Below the pieces are notes generated by a model, which saw nothing but the letters and a program-made list of their open reading frames with translations, was not told where the DNA came from and made no database searches. A stretch of DNA of 64,000 bases from Pullichristensenella sp002068815 (GTDB lineage: Bacteria > Bacillota > Clostridia > Christensenellales > Aristaeellaceae), in the NCBI GenBank assembly GCA_040772885.1, contig JAXGXF010000004.1:62001-126000 (forward strand). Direction: 5' to 3'. Positions within the stretch are counted from its first letter, which is position 1. The number at the start of each line of letters is the position of its first letter. The position numbers and the translations under genes are program-made. This document shows, one piece after another, positions 59,125 through 64,000 of the stretch.

Positions 59125-59742
59125 CTAATCCTCCGGCGGCACGACGAAAGCCTTTGAGAGATTGCAGAAGGCGTCCGCCTCGATGCGCTCGAGCATCGAG
59201 TACGCGCCGAACAGGTCCGGCCCGGACACGACGACGCCGTGCTTCGGGAGGATCATGCCCAGCGGCTTGCGCTCGGCGAGCTCGCGGCGCTCGTCGAAGT
59301 ATTTGTACACGTTTTCGGCGAGCTCGCGCGTGTACGCCTTCGTCCAGGGGATGCACTCGACATAGCCGCGGCCCATCGTCGCCTCGGTGACGTTCGGGAT
59401 CGGCTGTGCGAACGCGACGAACGGCATGCAGTAGAACGGGTGCGCGTGTATCGTCGCGCCGATGTTTCGGAACCCGGACAGCAGCAGGATGTGCATGTCG
59501 GTCTCCCGGGAGAGCTTTCCCGCGCCCTCGAGTATGTTCTCCCGAGAATCGATCAGCAGCATGTCCTCCGGGTGAAGCCGGCAGTGCTTCCGCTCCGACA
59601 TCAGCGAAGGCGTGACGAGAATGCGGTCCTCGCCGACGCGCACGGCGAAATTGCCCCCGGCGGCGTTCGTCAGCCGGCGCTCCCACATGTCGCGCGCGAT
59701 CTCGCACATCTGCTCCCGGATTTCCGCATACATGAGACGCAT
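59125..59742 (-). CDS. Class II aldolase/adducin family protein
   Basis: Zinc aldolase of 205 residues like L-fuculose-1-phosphate and L-rhamnulose-1-phosphate aldolases: TNAAGGNFAVRVGED near 25, metal-binding ATIHAHPFY (two His) near 97 and LPKHGVVV (third His) near 165. With the adjacent kinase it would split a ketose 1-phosphate into dihydroxyacetone phosphate and an aldehyde. GGAGGGAAGAG lies ahead of the ATG. The kinase start follows its stop by two bases. Confidence 0.93.
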   Translation of the reverse strand: MRLMYAEIREQMCEIARDMWERRLTNAAGGNFAVRVGEDRILVTPSLMSERKHCRLHPEDMLLIDSRENILEGAGKLSRETDMHILLLSGFRNIGATIHAHPFYCMPFVAFAQPIPNVTEATMGRGYVECIPWTKAYTRELAENVYKYFDERRELAERKPLGMILPKHGVVVSGPDLFGAYSMLERIEADAFCNLSKAFVVPPED

Positions 59743-59760
59743 ACACTCTTCCCTCCGACC

Positions 59761-60693
59761 CTAAATTCTCCGGATTTCGACGCGCTGCTCGAGCTCCTTT
59801 GCGCGCGCCGCGTCAAAGCCGACGGACAGCGGCGATTCCGCGCAGGCGGCCGAGCACGCGGTCGCGTAGCGCAGGATCGCCTCCGTCTCCATGCCCTTTT
59901 TGTATCCCGCCAATAGCCCGGCGACGAGGCAGTCCCCGCAGCCGACGGCGTTGTAGACTTCCACTTCGGGCGCCTTGACCTTCAGCAGGCGGCCGTCCGC
60001 GCGCACGATCGAGCCCTCCCTGCCCATCGACACGACGACGACCTCGATGCCGTAGCGGTCCAGCCGCCCGATCGCCGCGACGACTTCCCGCTCCGTCCTT
60101 ATCTCCGCGCCCATGAGCGCCGAGAGCTCGTCGCGGTTCGGCTTGACGAGGAACGGCCCCTGCGCGATCCCACGCTTCAACGATTCCCCGCTCGCGTCGA
60201 GGAACACGCGGACGCTCCTGCCCTCCAGCATCTCGATGATGTGATTGTAAATGCAGGGGTCCGCGAAGTTCGAGGCGTCGCCCGACAGCGCGAGCAGGTC
60301 GCCCGGCTCGATTTTTTCCCGCAGCCGCGCGCGAAACTGCGCGAGCATCTCGGGCGTCGGGCTCGGGCCCTTCTCCGCCACGAGCGTCGCGTCGCGCGTC
60401 GCGGTCTCGACGAGGAGCAGGTTGACGCGGCTCTCGCCCGAATCGGAGGAGACGAATTCCGCCGAAACGCCGCTCTCTCGGAGCATCTCGACGATGCGCT
60501 CGCCGTTTTTTCCGAACGCGAAGCCGAACGCGCGCGAGGTCGTGCCCATCGCCTGCAAATTCAGCGAGACGTGCGTGCCCTTGCCGCCCATCGTCACCGC
60601 CTTCGACGCGATGCGGTTCGTGATGTTGCGTACGAATCTGTCCAGATAGAGGATCTCGTCGATCGCCGGGTTCAGCGTTATCGTATTGATCAT
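59761..60693 (-). CDS. 1-Phosphofructokinase family kinase (PfkB/LacC/FruK)
   Basis: Kinase of 310 residues. MINTITLNPAIDEILYL and MGGKGTHVSLNLQAMG are typical of the FruK/LacC group; VGCGDCLVAGLLAG near 255 is the PfkB signature 2, with Cys after the catalytic Asp where Ser is usual. It phosphorylates a ketose 1- or 6-phosphate to a bisphosphate (fructose 1,6- or tagatose 1,6-type). Between the FGGY kinase and class II aldolase genes it would supply the bisphosphate route. Confidence 0.93.
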   Translation of the reverse strand: MINTITLNPAIDEILYLDRFVRNITNRIASKAVTMGGKGTHVSLNLQAMGTTSRAFGFAFGKNGERIVEMLRESGVSAEFVSSDSGESRVNLLLVETATRDATLVAEKGPSPTPEMLAQFRARLREKIEPGDLLALSGDASNFADPCIYNHIIEMLEGRSVRVFLDASGESLKRGIAQGPFLVKPNRDELSALMGAEIRTEREVVAAIGRLDRYGIEVVVVSMGREGSIVRADGRLLKVKAPEVEVYNAVGCGDCLVAGLLAGYKKGMETEAILRYATACSAACAESPLSVGFDAARAKELEQRVEIRRI

Positions 60694-60745
60694 GGCCTCT
60701 CCTTTGGGTGCCGCGACAACCGCAATATGGCATGGGGGGCGAGCT

Positions 60746-62290
60746 TTAGCGCCCCTCCGCTAGCATGTCCCCCGCGTCGCTGAGCCAGTCGGCGATGCGG
60801 CGCGACCATTGGTAGTGCTTCCGGTATTCGGCGGTCCGGGCCGGGTCGGGCCTCGAAATGCCCTCGAGCGCGTGCGCGCCGTCCGCCGGGCGGAAGTCCC
60901 TCCAGTAGCCGAGGCCGTACGCCGCGAGCGCCGCCGCGCCGAGCGAGGCCGCGTTCTGGTCGACGCTCGATTTCAGTATGTTCATGCCGAAGGCGTCCGC
61001 GAACATCTGCCGCCAGAACGGGCTCTTCGCGCCGCCGCCGACCAGCAGGAACTCGTCGGGCGAAAATCCTAAGTCCATCAAGACCGTCAGCGCGTAGTAG
61101 AGGTTGTAGACGATGCCCTCCATCGACGCGCGCACGAGGTCCTCGCGCGTGTGCTCGAGGCGCAGACCCACGAACGCTCCGGCGATGTTCTTGCTCTTCT
61201 CGATCATCGCCGCGCTCGTGAGGCTCGGGTTGAACTGCAGCCGGTTCGCGCCGATCGGGGAGCGCGCGGCCATTTCGTTGAGCAATTCGTACGAATCCGC
61301 GATCTCGCCGCGCCGCTCGCGCTCGACGACATCCCGGCAGAGCTGGTCGCGCACCCAGCGGAAGCTCGACCCGGCGGAGAACACGCTCGTCGCGGACATG
61401 TACAGCCCGTCCACGACGTGCGCGAACACGAACGGCTTTCGCCGGGCGTCGACGAGCGGCTCCGACCCGGTCACCGCGATCCACGAGGACGAGCCGAGCG
61501 ATATGTACGCCCGCCCCGCCTGCGTGCAGCGCGCGCCGAGCGCCATGCAGGAGTTGTCGACGCCTCCGAGGACGACCTTGACGCGCTCCGTGAGCCCGAG
61601 CATCGCGGCCGCCTCCCTCGTCAACTCGCCGACGACCGCGTGGGAGGGGAGGATTTCCGGCAGAAGCTCCGGCCGTATGCCGGAGGCGCGCACGTATTCC
61701 TCGTCGTAGCGCGCGTTCTTGAGGTCGTAGCAGCCGGTGCCCGACGCGTAGGAGGGGTCGGTCGCCATCCGCCCGGTCAGGCGAAAATTGCAGTAGTCCT
61801 TCGAGCCGAGGATTTTGTACGCCCTTTCGTAGACCTCCGGCTCGTTGTCGCGGTACCACATGATCTTGAACAGCGTATAGCACTCCGCGGGGAAGCCGTT
61901 TCCGGTCCTGAGGTACCACGCGGGGTAGTCGATCTCCCGGAAAAACGCCTCCGCCTGCGCCTTCGCGCGGTCGTCGCTCCAGATCGGCGCGGTTTCGCGC
62001 AGCAATCGCCCGTCGCGGTCGACCGGCACGCAGCCCAGCGAATGCCCCGAGATGGACAGCGCCGAAACGCGCGCGGGGTCAACGCCCGAGCGGCCGAGCA
62101 GCCGCTTCGTGGCGCTGACCATGCCCTCGACCCAGAGGTCCGGGCGCTGCTCCTGAAAGCCGTTTCCGGGGTAGCTGACGTCGTATTGAGAGAACGTATT
62201 TTCGAGCGGCATGCCGTCGAGGCCGAACAGCGACGCCTTGATGCCGCCGGTGCCGAGGTCGTACGCGAGCAACAAATCGGAATCGCGCAT
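60746..62290 (-). CDS. FGGY family carbohydrate kinase (xylulokinase-like)
   Basis: Kinase of 514 residues: LLAYDLGTGGIKASLFGLDG at the N-terminus, SISGHSLGC, ATDPSYASGTGCYDL, LGGVDNSCMALGA with the catalytic Asp, ISLGSSSWIAVTG and LVGGGAKSPFWRQMFAD. It is the second gene of the minus-strand operon, four bases after the aldolase DeoC-like gene. Substrate could be xylulose, ribulose or a 6-deoxyketose; the cluster favours a ketose later cleaved by an aldolase. Confidence 0.93.
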   Translation of the reverse strand: MRDSDLLLAYDLGTGGIKASLFGLDGMPLENTFSQYDVSYPGNGFQEQRPDLWVEGMVSATKRLLGRSGVDPARVSALSISGHSLGCVPVDRDGRLLRETAPIWSDDRAKAQAEAFFREIDYPAWYLRTGNGFPAECYTLFKIMWYRDNEPEVYERAYKILGSKDYCNFRLTGRMATDPSYASGTGCYDLKNARYDEEYVRASGIRPELLPEILPSHAVVGELTREAAAMLGLTERVKVVLGGVDNSCMALGARCTQAGRAYISLGSSSWIAVTGSEPLVDARRKPFVFAHVVDGLYMSATSVFSAGSSFRWVRDQLCRDVVERERRGEIADSYELLNEMAARSPIGANRLQFNPSLTSAAMIEKSKNIAGAFVGLRLEHTREDLVRASMEGIVYNLYYALTVLMDLGFSPDEFLLVGGGAKSPFWRQMFADAFGMNILKSSVDQNAASLGAAALAAYGLGYWRDFRPADGAHALEGISRPDPARTAEYRKHYQWSRRIADWLSDAGDMLAEGR

Positions 62291-62293
62291 GGT

Positions 62294-62971
62294 CTAGCTC
62301 TCCACTTCAAAGCTTCGGACGATTTCGAGCGCGGACTGCGTGTTGATGCCGAACCGCTCGACGCCGAGCTTCAGCAGCGCGTCGAACTCCGCGCGGGTGC
62401 GTATGCCGCCCGCCGCCTTGACCTTGATCCGCCCGCCCGTGATGCGCTTGATGGCCGCGATTCGCTCGACGTTCGCGCCGCCGGGGACCCAGCCCGTGCC
62501 GGTCTTGAGGAAATCCGCGCCGCTGTCCTCGACGATGCGGCACGCCGCCTCGAGCTCTTCGTCGGCGAGGCAATTGAGCTCGATGATGACCTTCGTCATG
62601 ACCCTGCCGCCGGCGAGGGTTACGATGTCCTTGAGCTCCCCGAGCACGTAGCCGTATTCGCGGTTCTTGAACTTCCCGACGTTCATGACGATGTCCATCT
62701 CCTGTACGCCGTCCTCGAGAAGCGCCTCGGCCTCGAGCATCTTGACGTTCGTCCTGTGCCCGCCGCTCGGGAAGCCCACGGGCGCGCCGACGCGTATGTC
62801 CTCGTCGTCGCGGAGAAGCTCGCTGAGCGCCTTTACCCACGCCGGGAGCGCGTGCACGTTGATGAACCGGTACTGCCGGGCGGCGCGGACGACCTCCAAG
62901 ATGTCCTCGAGGGAGTGGTGCGTCCGGACCGCGCTGACGTCGATCATGCGCGCCGCTTCGATCGCATTCAT
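62294..62971 (-). CDS. Deoxyribose-phosphate aldolase family protein (DeoC-like)
   Basis: Class I aldolase of 225 residues. The Schiff-base Lys is in FLKTGTGWVPGGA and the second active-site Lys in IKVKAAGGIRT, with VGFPSGGHRTNVKMLE and IVMNVGKFKNREY in the usual order for DeoC. GGAGGTGG directly precedes the ATG. It is the first gene of the operon under a good promoter at 63030. GTGW instead of the usual STGF next to the Schiff-base Lys suggests a substrate different from deoxyribose 5-phosphate. Confidence 0.92.
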   Translation of the reverse strand: MNAIEAARMIDVSAVRTHHSLEDILEVVRAARQYRFINVHALPAWVKALSELLRDDEDIRVGAPVGFPSGGHRTNVKMLEAEALLEDGVQEMDIVMNVGKFKNREYGYVLGELKDIVTLAGGRVMTKVIIELNCLADEELEAACRIVEDSGADFLKTGTGWVPGGANVERIAAIKRITGGRIKVKAAGGIRTRAEFDALLKLGVERFGINTQSALEIVRSFEVES

Positions 62972-63029
62972 GGGCCACCTCCGAAACTCTGAATCGCACA
63001 AATCATAAAAATGAATCGTTCCAAAACGG

Positions 63030-63058
63030 ATTATATAGCATCGATCCGGAAATTGCAA
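63030..63058 (-). promoter_or_regulatory. Promoter of the DeoC-FGGY-PfkB-aldolase operon
   Basis: On the minus strand TTGCAA (63058-63053), 17-base spacer, TATAAT (63035-63030). Downstream, near 63011-63022, TGAATCGTTCCA has a CG centre but poor symmetry, so it is only a weak candidate LacI site. Confidence 0.75.
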
Positions 63059-63099
63059 TAGGGCGGCACAAAAAACACGGCTTTCCCGCCGGGATGCCC

Positions 63100-63128
63100 T
63101 TGTCCTTCCAAAGCGATCGTGGTATGAT
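63100..63128 (+). promoter_or_regulatory. Promoter of the divergent LacI regulator
   Basis: TTGTCC at 63100-63105, 17-base spacer, TATGAT at 63123-63128, 42 bases before the start. Confidence 0.7.
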
Positions 63129-63170
63129 GGTCCTGTCCGCGACCGCCCGGGAGAGAGAGTGAGGGTTCCT

Positions 63171-64000
63171 ATGGCTACGATGAAGGATGTCGCAAGGCTG
63201 GCGGGGGTTTCGCACGGCACGGTTTCGAACGTGCTGAACGGCTCGAAATCCGTCAGCAGCGAGAAGATCAAGCGCGTGCAGCAGGCGATGGAGGAACTCG
63301 GCTACAAGCCGAACTTCAACGCGCGCAGCCTCAAATCGCACCGCACGGACCGCATCGCGGTGATTCTTCCGGATGTGACGACGCGCGCGTACGCGAAGAT
63401 CTATGAGGAGATCGACCGCCGCGCGGCGGAGAAGGGACTGACCGCCTCGCTTCACGTAAGCGCGGACATCCCCGCGCGCGAGTGCCGGCTGCTCGAACAG
63501 GCGAAGATGACCGGGCAGGACGGCGTGATACTGCTCACCTGCCAGCCGCACAACACCGAGTTCTTCGCGCGGATGGCCGAGAGCGGGCTCGCGATCGCGT
63601 TCATCCACCGCCGCGTCAACGGCTACCGCACGACCTCGGTCGAGATGGAGGTGCGCTCCGCGCTCGCGGGCGACATACGGGAGCGGCTCGCGGAGGGCTG
63701 CCGGAGCCTGGCGATCATCGCCGGGCCGCAGGAGTTCTCGTTCGACAGGGAATGCGTCGACGCGTACAAAGACGCGATGCGCAGGGAGGGCCGCGCGGTC
63801 GAGGCGAATTACATCGAGACCGTGAACAGCAACCGGGAGAGCGCGATGCGCGCGGCGATACGGCTTCTGGAGATGGAGAATCCCCCGAAGGTCATCTACA
63901 CGGCCGACAGCGCGCTCCGGGAGGGCGCGGAGTGCGTGCTCTCGGCCGCGGCGCGCTCGGCGCAGGACCGGCCGCGGCTGATCGCGATGGACGCGGAGGA
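63171..64000 (+). CDS. LacI family transcriptional regulator, cut by the window end
   Basis: The frame from ATG 63171 is open to the last base (276 codons). It starts ATMKDVARLAGVSHGTVSNV, a LacI helix-turn-helix, with hinge LGYKPNFNARSLKSHR, then the effector domain (DGVILLTCQPHNTEFF, AIIAGPQEFSFDRE, VIYTADSALREGAE). GGATGTCG is not a strong site; GAGAGAGAGTGAGGG precedes the ATG. It is divergent from the DeoC/kinase operon and is the likely repressor of that operon. Confidence 0.93.
   Translation, partial: MATMKDVARLAGVSHGTVSNVLNGSKSVSSEKIKRVQQAMEELGYKPNFNARSLKSHRTDRIAVILPDVTTRAYAKIYEEIDRRAAEKGLTASLHVSADIPARECRLLEQAKMTGQDGVILLTCQPHNTEFFARMAESGLAIAFIHRRVNGYRTTSVEMEVRSALAGDIRERLAEGCRSLAIIAGPQEFSFDRECVDAYKDAMRREGRAVEANYIETVNSNRESAMRAAIRLLEMENPPKVIYTADSALREGAECVLSAAARSAQDRPRLIAMDAE

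Noticed and set aside
1..64000. tRNA or rRNA genes
   Set aside because: No T-loop/anticodon arrangement or rRNA-like conserved block was seen outside coding regions.

Overview
The window reads as accessory carbohydrate-catabolic DNA from a GC-rich member of the Clostridia (Bacillota). The grounds are near-consensus TTGACA/TATAAT promoters, strong GGAGG ribosome binding sites, frequent GTG and TTG starts, and the mix of LacI, GntR-UTRA and GntR-FCD regulators with many binding-protein sugar importers. The exact lineage is inference; a gut or rumen Clostridia close to Christensenellales would fit. Three of the four binding proteins have signal peptides without a lipobox Cys, which is odd for a single-membrane cell. 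No rRNA, tRNA or CRISPR array was seen.

1-13.5 kb (+): a large operon whose gene content matches the fructosamine (Amadori product) pathway of the frl/fra/gfr type. It has a GntR-UTRA regulator, a PfkB kinase, two FrlB-like SIS deglycases with the catalytic Glu/His pair, two FrlC-like epimerases and an ABC importer with two XylH-type permeases. Added to this are two YjbQ proteins and an amidohydrolase that are not part of any frl system I know. A consensus promoter and a 550-base untranslated leader precede the kinase gene.

13.5-25.1 kb (mostly -): a secreted VWA protein, a NEW3-domain protein with an ABC-2 exporter, an amidohydrolase, a small Asn-rich protein (+), a MgtA-like P-type ATPase whose leader carries a short ORF, alternative hairpins and a terminator, and a second ABC-2 exporter.

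25.2-31.8 kb (-): a sugar ABC importer with two permeases under a consensus promoter with a LacI-type palindrome, and its LacI regulator. Next to it lie the C-terminal halves of a GH51 arabinofuranosidase (-) and a second LacI regulator (+), joined head to head at a perfect palindrome.

31.8-48.6 kb (mostly +): zwf with a cyclase; a GntR regulator with two matching TTGTATACAA-type sites; an mglBAC-like importer followed by six oxidoreductase, lactonase and cyclase genes that look like an oxidative sugar pathway; an HD protein; a FGGY kinase; an OsmC remnant; and a URO-D-family gene with its own consensus promoter.

48.7-57.5 kb: a frameshifted IS630-type element flanked by 111-114 base direct repeats (a diverged third copy is at 11.5 kb), then a branched-chain-amino-acid-type ABC importer interleaved with an iron alcohol dehydrogenase and a KduD-like reductase, and a convergent GntR-FCD regulator with its own consensus promoter and two palindromes.

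57.6-64 kb: an operon on - for ketose phosphorylation and aldol cleavage (DeoC-like aldolase, FGGY kinase, PfkB phosphofructokinase, class II aldolase, rhamnulokinase with a frameshift), and a divergent LacI regulator cut by the window end.
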